A stretch of DNA of 34,073 bases from assembly GCA_029260795.1 (NCBI GenBank), contig JAJDCO010000047.1, forward strand, positions 1 to 34,073, in the 5' to 3' direction. Origin of the DNA: Planctomycetota bacterium. GTDB taxonomy: Bacteria; Planctomycetota; OFTM77. The notes below the pieces were generated by a model. It ran no database searches. It was not told the DNA's origin and saw only the letters and a program-made list of their open reading frames with translations. This document shows, one piece after another, positions 8,601 to 15,753 of this stretch. Every line of letters begins with the position of its first letter. Position 1 is the first letter of the stretch. The translations under genes and the position numbers were made by a program.

Positions 8601-8994
8601 CGACCGCCTCGCCATCAGGCCCGCGCACGATCCAGCGCGTCGAAGCGATGGGTCGGAGAATCAATCGAACCGGCTCCGCGGGCGGTCGAGCGGGGTGCAA
8701 GGTCCGCCAGGCCACGGCATCGTCCGGACCGCGCGCCCAGACGACTCGAGGTGGCCAGAGGGCCCGACCCGAGGCGTCCAATCGCAGTGGAAGCCGAAAG
8801 CGTCCTTCGCTGTCCGTCCGCGTGCCCGCCTCGATTCGGGGCTCCTCGGTCGCCAAGCCGGGCACCAGAAGCACCTCCGCGGCCGCAACCGGACCGCCCG
8901 CCGCGTCGAGCACGACCCCGGTCAGTTCGGGGCTATCGCTGCCGAGCCCACCGATCAGGACAAGCGAGACGATTCCGCTGATGAGAATCCACAT
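5641..8994 (-). CDS. Large exported carboxypeptidase-regulatory-like repeat protein
   Basis: 1117 residues from ATG 8994, which has CGGAG upstream. An ATG-equivalent start 75 nt earlier is less likely because it would precede the signal segment. The N-terminus MWILISGIVSLVLIGGLG is a signal peptide or anchor. The first ~650 residues hold about six beta-sandwich modules of the CarboxypepD_reg/Ig-like type. Typical openings are LTGVVLDAAGGPV, LSGQVLDGASRRPV, ISGQVVDPRGDPVADAWV and VRGRVVDASGQPVAGV, each followed by a glycine-rich turn such as TDSEGRF. The last ~450 residues change character to Leu/Ala/Glu/Arg-rich helical hairpins, a TPR/HEAT-like solenoid. No catalytic motif is evident. It is probably a periplasmic or surface scaffold; the function is unknown. 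It is divergent from the glycan operon across 243 bp. Confidence 0.75.
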   Translation of the reverse strand: MWILISGIVSLVLIGGLGSDSPELTGVVLDAAGGPVAAAEVLLVPGLATEEPRIEAGTRTDSEGRFRLPLRLDASGRALWPPRVVWARGPDDAVAWRTLHPARPPAEPVRLILRPIASTRWIVRGPDGEAVENAQVAPRALGSRSHRLPEVLSQSLLKVTDETGTFWLERIAPEAWTGFTITSARFGQQWRERDPREQVGSTTLLPTGRVRGRLLAEEASTVARRRVRCETTADGGAAGGWLEVVTDDEGQFIVDALAAGELTIEVQPTSEQPSGVRAQPFGLLAEGETRDLNVPLRSTVRLSGQVLDGASRRPVAHARLMLEADPVEAISDAEGRWQLETLPGRIALGVQPPSRAFLDLGVNTRRVIEVTEDPEQVIEPLVLDRGRIISGQVVDPRGDPVADAWVTAIWEVTTPEGNEFPRAAAVRTDARGGFVVSGLSGGQSIRLRTMHRAAESAEPLTWRVGAAGRPILIASPTLRYGLTGLARRADGQAVIRASVEVWTRPVDSVDDHRAYRFADVSTDETSATDAWGRFAWARWLSADRDYRIVITPPGEAPFVSGWIAGTDLATPQELELPANASVRGRVVDASGQPVAGVTLTQAGDGPRPQHARSGEQGEFELGGFRSDSGFVFAEGKTFTFGLAEGGRVQLVLPKSQAPRASSALDLSLARELVPRLLEPIWESSLAAPHEPFHLRTFELMARVAPERVLELIEGEALPGPQQRDFLRIALARHWLAERPDEAHRLLAAVELPLWKTAGYVAAAKALPIDAKDARKDLLTQAEALLPGVDDPSFRLLRTGVIAQEWWQIGEHEHSRELMNEGQRQAKLLAPGDFTTYARGAFASHLARTDLEAALGLLGERGRQADAHLGGMAVAIAADHLGDAERIFRALSSDGQRSRWIGEICRAMAPTDLVRTRRLIEGLGDLGQRASALAVCADAVRPFSSARAASLINEAFEELERVPSMSGQIARVPAAAIGFSILPVVESISPERLPELMRRSLALRRPQPWPELLGGEVARLEEEVSLALFAARFDRDLARALLKAAVERAGLWQDEPGLARRILEARTIIDPHWALESLEQSSKDGDDLAARQAVAEILTAPEDDRWNDLRRRHLGLYW

Positions 8995-9237
8995 CGATCC
9001 GAGCTCCGTGAGTGATTCCGGGTCGTGAGACGGGGTCGAACGGTCGGCGCAGACCCTCTCCCGTCTCACCGCCTCTCATCGGCGAGATCGCGGAGGAAGT
9101 TGAGCCTTTTGAGGGTAGGTGCTCTTTGGACTTCGGCCTCCACTCCCCACGTCGACCGGTGAAACCCGCCGACCGGCCGGCTATGATGGCGACCGGAGGG
9201 ACTGGAAGCGACGTCTGGACTTGCAGGAGGGCGGTCC

Positions 9238-9873
9238 ATGAGCTGGGGGCAACTCGCCCGCGACCCGATCGGCTTCATTCGCGCGAAGCTCAAAACCGCG
9301 CGGCTGCGCAAGGACCCGGTGGCCTATCTGCGCTACCGTGGTGCCGTCATCGGCGAGCACGTGTTCATCGACAAGAACGTCGAGGTGGAGCAGCGCGCGT
9401 CGTTCCTGCTCGAGGTCGGTGACTACGTGGGAATCGGTGAGAACTGCCGGATCATCCTGCACGACTCGTCGACCTGGTCGCATTGCGACCTCCCCACCAA
9501 GTTCGGCAAAGTCATTCTCAGGGAACGAGTGTACGTCGGCGTGTCGTCGATCATCCTGTGCGGTGTCGAGGTCGGAGCCGGAACCATCATCGGTGCCGGC
9601 TCTTTGGTGACGAAGAGCCTACCGGCGGGCGTGGTCGCCGCGGGCGTCCCGGCCAAGGTTCTGTGCACGGTCGAGGACTACAAGGGACGGATGAAGGACC
9701 AGATGGACTCGAATGATCCGCTGCACTACTGGATCACGCCGGTCAATCGCCAGGCGATCGCGGATCTGCGGGCGCGCGTCGACCGCGAGCGTCGCGAAGG
9801 CGGAATCCCGGATCACGCGGCCGAGGCCGCTGCGATCTCGGAGCAGGTCGGCGGAACGCCGATTCGGACATGA
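9238..9873 (+). CDS. Left-handed beta-helix (hexapeptide) acyltransferase
   Basis: A 211-residue protein, with AGGAGG at 9225-9230 placed 7 nt before the ATG. Residues ~30-145 carry imperfect hexapeptide repeats of the LbH superfamily (GAVIGEHVFIDKNVEV, GDYVGIGENCRI, VYVGVSSIILCGVEVGAG, TIIGAGSLVTKSLPAGVV). They end with the AGVPAKVL signature common to sugar O-acetyltransferases of the maltose/galactoside type. The family transfers acetyl or other acyl groups from acyl-CoA to sugars. A likely catalytic histidine lies in IILHDSS. It is the first gene of a four-gene operon, and its stop overlaps the methyltransferase start by 4 nt. In context it should decorate a surface glycan or its lipid-linked precursor. 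The acceptor is unknown. Confidence 0.85.
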   Translation: MSWGQLARDPIGFIRAKLKTARLRKDPVAYLRYRGAVIGEHVFIDKNVEVEQRASFLLEVGDYVGIGENCRIILHDSSTWSHCDLPTKFGKVILRERVYVGVSSIILCGVEVGAGTIIGAGSLVTKSLPAGVVAAGVPAKVLCTVEDYKGRMKDQMDSNDPLHYWITPVNRQAIADLRARVDRERREGGIPDHAAEAAAISEQVGGTPIRT

Positions 9874-10544
9874 CGGTGGGAGAAGTCGAGGCCAAGACCG
9901 CCGGCATCGATTGGAGCGCTCAGTACGCCGAGCGCCGTCGAGTTCAAGGGAGGTATCGGCGGGTCTGGAATCTCCCGGTGAAGAAGCGCATCTGGGACGT
10001 CGCGCGCGGCTACCTGCCCCACGGTGGATCTCTCCTCGACGTCGGCGCGCACGAACGCAAGCTGGAGCGCTTCGTGAAGCGCGATGCTCCCGAGGCCGAG
10101 TATCGCAGCATGGACATCGATCGCCGGCTGCCCCACGACTACTACTCGCTCGACGACATCGACCGCCCCTTCGACCTCGTCGTCCTCTGCGAGGTCATCG
10201 AGCATCTTCCTCTGGTGGAAGGCGGCGAGCTGGTCGCTCGACTGGCCGCCCTGACGCGACCGGGTGGTCACGTGCTCCTGACGACACCGAACGTGTTCTG
10301 CCCCGGGCAATACCTACGCGACGCCACTCACTGCACACCGTACTGTTACGACGAGCTGGGCGGGCTGATGCTCTTGGCGGGCCTCGAGCTGCCCGATCTC
10401 TTTCGGATCTACAACGCACCGGCCTTCCAACGCGCCTTGCGACTCGGCATCGGTGTGTGGCTGCATCGTTACCTGGGCGTCGACTTCGCGGGAACGATCG
10501 TCGCCGCCGGTCGTCGTGGAACCGAGGAGAGCGAACGTCCGTGA
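9870..10544 (+). CDS. Class I SAM-dependent methyltransferase (glycan cluster)
   Basis: 224 residues with the Methyltransf_11/23 layout. Motif I is GSLLDVGAHERKLERF, an unusual version in which the GxGxG glycines are partly lost. The acidic end of strand 2 is SMDIDRR. Motif post-I is FDLVVLCEVIEHLP, and the late strand is RPGGHVLLTTPNVFCPGQ. Enzymes of this type in polysaccharide clusters methylate sugars or terminate chains. ATG 9870 overlaps the preceding stop. The following GT4 gene begins with a GTG that overlaps this stop, so translation of the operon is coupled. The substrate is not inferable. Confidence 0.8.
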   Translation: MTVGEVEAKTAGIDWSAQYAERRRVQGRYRRVWNLPVKKRIWDVARGYLPHGGSLLDVGAHERKLERFVKRDAPEAEYRSMDIDRRLPHDYYSLDDIDRPFDLVVLCEVIEHLPLVEGGELVARLAALTRPGGHVLLTTPNVFCPGQYLRDATHCTPYCYDELGGLMLLAGLELPDLFRIYNAPAFQRALRLGIGVWLHRYLGVDFAGTIVAAGRRGTEESERP

Positions 10545-11659
10545 AGACGCTGCACATCAACACCGAGCGGACGTGGCGCGGCGGCGAACAGCAGACGCTC
10601 TACCTGGCCTCCGGTCTGCACCACCGCGGGCACCTGACCCACGTGCTCTGCCCTCCGGGCTCCCCGATGGGCGAGAAGGCGAGGGCCGAGGGTGTCGAGA
10701 CGGTCGAGTTCTCGCTGCGTGGCGAGCTGAATCCGTTGGCGATCGGTCGCATCGCGAAGTTGATTCGCAAGGTGCGATACGACGTCGTTCACATGCACAC
10801 GTCGCACGCTCACACGCTCGGCTGTGCGGCGGCGACCCTCGCCGGGCAGGGTCTTCGCATCGTGTCTCGCCGCGTCGACTTCAGCATCTACCGGCACAAG
10901 CTCAGCGTCAGCGGGCTGAAGTACCGATACGGCGTCGACCACTACATCGCGATCTCGCAGGCCGTGCGCAATGTGCTGGTGGAGGACGGGATCTCGGCCC
11001 AGAAGATATCGATCGTCTACAGCGGAATCGATCCGACGCGCTTCGACAGTCAACCCTCGGTCGACCTACGCACCGAGCTGGGTCTGCCTCGGGAATCCAG
11101 GCTAGTCGGTTGCGTCGCTCACTTCGGCTGGCACAAGGCTCAAGAGTACCTGATCCGCGCGATCCCGGCCCTCCGGCGCCGAGTGCCCGAAGCGCGCGTC
11201 CTCCTGATCGGACACGGAGACCGGGAGGAGCTTCTTCGCGAAGAGGCCGCCCAGCTGCCGGCCGAAGATCGAGCGCACCTCGTATTCACGGGCTTTCGCG
11301 GTGACATTCCGAGCGTCCTGCGGGACCTCGACGTCTTCGTGATGCCATCGGTTCTGGAGGGCTTGTGCACCTCGATCCTCGACGCGCTCGTCTGCGAGCT
11401 GCCGGTCGTGGCGAGCGCCGTCGGAGGCATTCCCGAGATCGTGCGGCCGGGTGAGACGGGCGTGCTCGTGCCTCCCAAGGATCCCGAAGCTCTGGCGGAC
11501 GGCATCGCGTCGCTGCTCCTCGACTCGGCAGAAGCCGAGCGCCTCGGACGCGGCGGTCGCCAGATGGTGCAAGCGCAGTTCACGACCGACGCGACATGCG
11601 AAGGCACCCTGGCGGTGTACGAGCGGCTGATGTCCCGCTCCGCCAGCGCCAGCGAATGA
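10541..11659 (+). CDS. Glycosyltransferase family 4 (GT-B fold)
   Basis: 372 residues. I chose GTG 10541 because GTGA overlaps the methyltransferase stop and because the GT4 N-terminus KTLHINTERTWRGGEQQ begins there. Longer in-frame versions read through upstream genes. The N-terminal domain holds VHMHTSHAHTLG. The linker YSGIDPTRF and the sugar-nucleotide domain with HFGWHKAQEYLIRAIP are typical of family 4. The C-terminal FVMPSVLEGLCTSILDALV, then AVGGIPEIV, is the donor-site region; the second acidic residue of the usual E-x7-E pair is Asp. It should transfer a sugar from a nucleotide donor in the cytoplasm during glycan assembly. It overlaps the next gene by ATGA. Confidence 0.88.
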   Translation: MKTLHINTERTWRGGEQQTLYLASGLHHRGHLTHVLCPPGSPMGEKARAEGVETVEFSLRGELNPLAIGRIAKLIRKVRYDVVHMHTSHAHTLGCAAATLAGQGLRIVSRRVDFSIYRHKLSVSGLKYRYGVDHYIAISQAVRNVLVEDGISAQKISIVYSGIDPTRFDSQPSVDLRTELGLPRESRLVGCVAHFGWHKAQEYLIRAIPALRRRVPEARVLLIGHGDREELLREEAAQLPAEDRAHLVFTGFRGDIPSVLRDLDVFVMPSVLEGLCTSILDALVCELPVVASAVGGIPEIVRPGETGVLVPPKDPEALADGIASLLLDSAEAERLGRGGRQMVQAQFTTDATCEGTLAVYERLMSRSASASE

Positions 11660-12672
11660 CTGAGCGCGAAGAAAGCGGCTCCGCATCGGGCGAAGCTCTT
11701 GGCCTGTCGGTCATCGTTCCCAACTACAACGGCCGCGAGATCCTCGAGCGCTGCCTGCCGGACACGCTGCAGGCGGCCGAGGCCGTCTCCGCGGAGGTGA
11801 TCGTCGTCGACGACGCCAGCCGGGACGAGAGTATCGCCTTCGTCGAAGCCACGTTCCCGGCGGTCCGGCTGATCCGGCACGACGAGAACCGCGGCTTCGG
11901 AGAGGCGTGCCGCACCGGGGTCGAGGCGGCGCGCGGCGAGCTGGTGGCGCTGGTGAACAGCGATGTCCAGCCAGAGCCCGAGTGCTTCCAACATCTCATG
12001 GCTCCGTTTGCGGACGAGCCGCGGCTGTTTGCGGTGGCAGCCGTGTCTGTCTACGCGGACGATGGCGAGCTCTATGAGCATTTGAAGATTCCCTACCTGA
12101 AGCACGGGCACTTCCGACTGAAGCGCGCCGACGGTCGAAGACCCGAGACTGCGTTCGATCCATCGCGCGTCACCCAACGGGTCCCGACCTTCTTTGCAAC
12201 CGGCGGACATGCCGTGTATCGGCGCGACCTCTTCCGAGAGCTCGGAGGCTTCGATCCCCTCTATCGCCCCGCCTACCTCGAGGACGTCGATCTCTCCTAC
12301 CGCGCTTGGAAGCGAGGCTATCGCGTCGAGCTCGAGCCGCTCGCCGTCGTGCGACACGAGCGCAAGGGATCCCTGAGTGCCCGATACGGTGACCGAGCGC
12401 TCGAGCGGCTCGTCTTTCGCAACCGACTTCTCTTCAGCTGGTGCAACTTCACCGACCCCGTCTTCCGCTGGCGCCGCCATCTCCTGCCGCTGATGGGCCG
12501 ATTCCTGACGCGAGTCCTCGCCGGAGACCTCGAGTTCTACCGGGTTCTCTTCAGCGCATTGCCTCATCTCGGCGAGTGCCGCGTGCGTCGGCGCCGTGAG
12601 CGCCGCGACGCCGTCGTCGGAGACGCCGAGATCTTCGCACTCATTCAGAACGCGTACGACGCGTTGCCGTAG
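11656..12672 (+). CDS. Glycosyltransferase family 2 (GT-A fold, rhamnosyltransferase-like)
   Basis: 338 residues starting at ATG 11656, inside the ATGA shared with the GT4 stop. The core motifs follow the usual order: SVIVPNYNGREILERCLP, VIVVDDASRDES, NRGFGEACRTGVEAARGE, the DXD-like NSDVQPEPE, then FATGGHAVYRRDLF and the acceptor/base region YLEDVDLSYRAWKRG. The WxxR-like arrangement and the ED pair match the WbbL/RfbF-type rhamnosyltransferases. The C-terminal ~80 residues are basic and partly amphipathic (VFRWRRHLLPLMGRFL), suggesting membrane association. This is the last gene of the operon. Donor and acceptor sugars are unknown. Confidence 0.87.
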   Translation: MTEREESGSASGEALGLSVIVPNYNGREILERCLPDTLQAAEAVSAEVIVVDDASRDESIAFVEATFPAVRLIRHDENRGFGEACRTGVEAARGELVALVNSDVQPEPECFQHLMAPFADEPRLFAVAAVSVYADDGELYEHLKIPYLKHGHFRLKRADGRRPETAFDPSRVTQRVPTFFATGGHAVYRRDLFRELGGFDPLYRPAYLEDVDLSYRAWKRGYRVELEPLAVVRHERKGSLSARYGDRALERLVFRNRLLFSWCNFTDPVFRWRRHLLPLMGRFLTRVLAGDLEFYRVLFSALPHLGECRVRRRRERRDAVVGDAEIFALIQNAYDALP

Positions 12673-12998
12673 CTCGGGGTAAAGCGGCGCCAGCTCGCGT
12701 CCCTCGAGGCGACTGTCACCGGGAAAGTGGGAACGCGCCTCGGGCCATCGGGCGAGCCATCTCACTCTCGAGGCGAAGCGGAGCTGACGCCCGGACAAGA
12801 GCGGGCGGGCCGCCCGCGCTCCGAGGGAAAACGCCCCCGACCGGCCCGGCGCCACCGGTTCGCCCGATGACGATCGAACGCCGGGCAGGCCTCTCCCTTA
12901 CCCTCTGCGATCGGTGCCTCAACGCTCGCCCCGAAGGGCCGACATCATCCAGGATCTCGGCTTCTTCGTCGTCATGCCGACCTCCAAGACGACAGCGA
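12673..12998. other. Convergent intergenic region
   Basis: 326 bp between two convergent gene ends. I see no convincing gene. A GC-rich inverted repeat (GCGGGCGG at 12801-12808 and CCGCCCGC at 12810-12817) has almost no loop and no T-run. It could fold as a shorter hairpin and slow transcription from either side, but it is a weak terminator candidate. Confidence 0.4.
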
Positions 12999-15461
12999 TC
13001 AGCGCTTCTCGTGCGTCTTGGGACTCTTTCCGAGATACCCCATCGCCCGCAGCATGGCCTCGGTCGCGGCGTCGAGCGACTCCCCCGACGAGCGCTCGCT
13101 GCGCGGAGTCCGCTCGAGCCAACGATTCAGCTCCGTCTGGATCGGGCGCAAAGGCACCCCGTCCTCGGCCGCGCGGTCCTGCACCTCCGCCCGATCGATG
13201 GTGGTCTCGTACAGCTGCCATTGCGCGCTCTCGAGCGTTCGAATGGCCTTCCACTCCGGGAACTGCACAGCCGCCTGATCATCCTCGACGAAGTCGTTGA
13301 GGATCGAGAAAGCCGCGGTCGCCTCGAGATCCTGTCCTGGCAGCAGCGAGCGGCCCACAAACCTCGGGTCCGCCTCCAGGCCGAGCGCGGCGAGGACGGT
13401 CGGAGCAATGTCGATCTGCTCGACCGGGCTCGAGATCCGCTGCCCAGCGCGACCACCGGGCGGCAGGATGATCAACGGCACGTGCACCTGCTCGCCATGC
13501 AGACTGGCGCCGTGCCCAACGTAGTCATGCTCGCCGAACGCCTCACCGTGATCGGCCGTCACGATGAGCCATGTATCGTCGAGGATTCCGAGCTCGTCCA
13601 GCCGGTCCACCAGGCGGCCCAGGGCCGTATCCCAATACCGAATCTCGGCGTCGTAACGATTGCGCCAACGCGAGACCAACCAGTCCGTCAGCTGAAAGTG
13701 GTCGTCGTCGACGATCGCGAAGTCATTCTCCAACGAGTCCACGATCTCCCAGCGAGGGGCGGGGGAGCCTCCCTCCCGACTCTTGCTGCGCGCAACCGCG
13801 GTGAGTGCTTGGCGCATTCGATCGTCTCCGGCCTGGGGATCCCCCTCCTCTTCGAAGAAGCGCGTGAAGGGCTCGGGCGCGGCATACGGCCAATGCGGAT
13901 CGTAGTAGTGGACGTAGGCGAAGAACGGGCTCTCGCCCTGCGCTTGGATCCAGTCGACGGCCTCGGCGTTGATGTCTTCAGCCGGCAGCATGCAGAGCTC
14001 CTGAAACTGCTCGAAGCCCTGGGCAAAGCCGTTGCGTTGGCTGATGATGCAGTTTGCGATGAAGCCGCCCGTCGCGAACCCCTCCTCCAGGAGGACCTCG
14101 GGAAGCGTCGACAGAGGGCGCGCCAGCCGGAGCGTCGACAGGCTCACGCATCCATGAGTCTGGGGGTAGAGCCCGGTGAGAACGCTCGCGGTCGAGGGCA
14201 GCGTCCACGAGCTTTGGGCGATGCAGCTTTCAAAGAGGAACCCCCGCTGCGCCAAGGCGTCGAGCTCGGGGCTGGTCGCCCGCTCATAGCCGTAGCTGCC
14301 GAGGTGATCGGCCCGAAGCGTGTCGATCAACAGCACGATAACGTTCGGCTTCTCGCGCGGCTTGAGCCGCGGAATCGAACGGGACGAGATCACTTGCAGA
14401 CGCGACAGACCTGTCATCACGCCACCGCGTTCGACCTGGCCACCGACCCGAAAGCGCAGCTGAGCCGGCAGTGGCGTGTCGGCCGGAATGGGGATCTCCG
14501 CATCGTAGGCGCGCACACCGAACTCCGAGCGATCGAGCTCGGCGAGGTCGAACCGCGTCTGCATCAAAGCGACCTGCTGCGTGGCTCCCTCGAGCTCGAG
14601 GTCGAAGCGAAGCTCACCGCTCACCTCCTTGGTGCGCCCGGCCAGGAAGATGGTGATCCAGATGAGGCCATCCTTCGGCAGCTCGGTCAACTCCCAGCTC
14701 GCCTCGCTGCCGGGCCGCATGTTGAGGGATGGGATGACACCGAGCTCGCTCGGGATCTCCAATCCAAAGATCTCGACGTCCGGACGTTCGATGCCCGCCT
14801 CGGAGTCTTCGCCCAGGAGATCACGAACCACCTCCTCGGCGACGAGCGGAACCCCACTCGACTCGGCGGCGCGCCCTCGAGACACCACGACCGGACGACT
14901 CCAAGCCGCGAGACGCTCCGTTCCGGTGCCCGTGGCCTCGAGCGTGATCTCCGTGAGCTCGCCCTTCTCCGTTCCCACCCCGAGGGGAATGCTGCGCTCC
15001 AACCATGCTCGGTGGGACGGCTCGCTCTTGGGATCGAGTGCCTCCTCGAAGACGAGGCGATTCTCTCCCGTCGCCGTCCGAACCCAGGCGCGGAATCGCA
15101 CGGGCGCTTGGAGCTTGGGCCATTCCAGCCAAGCAATGCCGATCGCGACCTCGAGCCGAGCATCGGCGTAGAGCGGCACGTCACGAAAGACGACGCGCTT
15201 TTGCGGCGCCAGCAGGATTGCCTCGCGCTGGTCCTCGATGATCCTCACGAGCGACTTGTTGACGCGCGTCCCGAATCGGCCGGTGGTGCCGAACTTCATC
15301 AGATGGATGCGCTGATCAACTCGCACGTCGGCGGTCGCGATCGGAGGCGCCTTGCCCGTTCGCGGCGACGGCTCTTCCCCGCCGCACCCGAGCACGGTCA
15401 GGGCCGTCAGGATGCAATGAAAGACGGCGCGACGGCGCAGCTTCGGACGATCGGAGTTCAT
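12999..15461 (-). CDS. Sulfatase / alkaline-phosphatase-superfamily lipoprotein
   Basis: 820 residues. The N-terminus RRRAVFHCILTALTVLGCGG ends in a plausible lipobox (VLGC, C26), so it is likely anchored in a membrane facing the periplasm. Residues ~45-365 are beta-rich accessory domains. The sulfatase core starts at KPNVIVLLIDTLRADHLGSYGYERA, with metal ligand D380. The nucleophile region reads SSWTLPSTASVLTGLYP, with T420 or a nearby Ser where a maturable Cys/Ser-x-P-x-R would be. It therefore lacks the classical formylglycine motif and may be a phosphohydrolase, a phosphotransferase or an unusual sulfatase. Other ligands are in VTADHGEAFGEH (D637, H638). RIP-like regulatory motifs are not seen. 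It lies downstream of the S41 protease gene on the same strand with a 292-bp gap. Confidence 0.8.
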   Translation of the reverse strand: MNSDRPKLRRRAVFHCILTALTVLGCGGEEPSPRTGKAPPIATADVRVDQRIHLMKFGTTGRFGTRVNKSLVRIIEDQREAILLAPQKRVVFRDVPLYADARLEVAIGIAWLEWPKLQAPVRFRAWVRTATGENRLVFEEALDPKSEPSHRAWLERSIPLGVGTEKGELTEITLEATGTGTERLAAWSRPVVVSRGRAAESSGVPLVAEEVVRDLLGEDSEAGIERPDVEIFGLEIPSELGVIPSLNMRPGSEASWELTELPKDGLIWITIFLAGRTKEVSGELRFDLELEGATQQVALMQTRFDLAELDRSEFGVRAYDAEIPIPADTPLPAQLRFRVGGQVERGGVMTGLSRLQVISSRSIPRLKPREKPNVIVLLIDTLRADHLGSYGYERATSPELDALAQRGFLFESCIAQSSWTLPSTASVLTGLYPQTHGCVSLSTLRLARPLSTLPEVLLEEGFATGGFIANCIISQRNGFAQGFEQFQELCMLPAEDINAEAVDWIQAQGESPFFAYVHYYDPHWPYAAPEPFTRFFEEEGDPQAGDDRMRQALTAVARSKSREGGSPAPRWEIVDSLENDFAIVDDDHFQLTDWLVSRWRNRYDAEIRYWDTALGRLVDRLDELGILDDTWLIVTADHGEAFGEHDYVGHGASLHGEQVHVPLIILPPGGRAGQRISSPVEQIDIAPTVLAALGLEADPRFVGRSLLPGQDLEATAAFSILNDFVEDDQAAVQFPEWKAIRTLESAQWQLYETTIDRAEVQDRAAEDGVPLRPIQTELNRWLERTPRSERSSGESLDAATEAMLRAMGYLGKSPKTHEKR

Positions 15462-15624
15462 GGAGTCTGAGCCTCGAGCTCTGAGGGAAGGGCAGAGAAT
15501 GGGCCTCGTTCCGAGTCAGTCTGACCGCTCGCCAAACCCTTCGCAAAACCTTTTTCCGGAGGGCGGAAGTCACGCGCCCACGCGCTCCTCGATTGCTTCC
15601 GGTCGACTCGCCGACCAGGTGAAC

Positions 15625-15652
15625 GGCGGCGCGGTGCGCGAAGCGCGCCGCC
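15625..15652 (-). terminator. GC-rich hairpin after the S41 protease gene
   Basis: GGCGGCGCG (15625-15633) and CGCGCCGCC (15644-15652) form a 9-bp perfect stem with a 10-nt loop, about 100 nt after the S41 stop in its direction of transcription. No T-run follows, so it may be a weak or Rho-assisted terminator, or a hairpin at the start of the sulfatase promoter region. Confidence 0.35.
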
Positions 15653-15753
15653 GGAACCTGGGGTCACTGACGCCTCACGGCCCAAGCCACCGCCATCCCG
15701 TTGTTCGCCCCTCGCGCCCTCAGGGGGGGCGCCATCAGCCCGAGGGACGACCA

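Noticed and set aside
9713..10540. Extended N-terminus of the GT4 frame reaching back to 9713
   Set aside because: The extra 276 codons overlap the acyltransferase and methyltransferase genes and are Arg-rich shadow sequence; the GTG at 10541 starts the family homology.
11140..12855. Minus-strand frame of 571 codons opposite GT4/GT2
   Set aside because: It is antisense to two glycosyltransferases with intact motifs, and I found no protein family for it.
12867..15470. Plus-strand open frame of 867 codons opposite the sulfatase-like gene
   Set aside because: It is antisense to a gene with clear catalytic motifs, its product is low-complexity Arg/Leu/Gln-rich, and GC-rich third positions explain the absence of stops.
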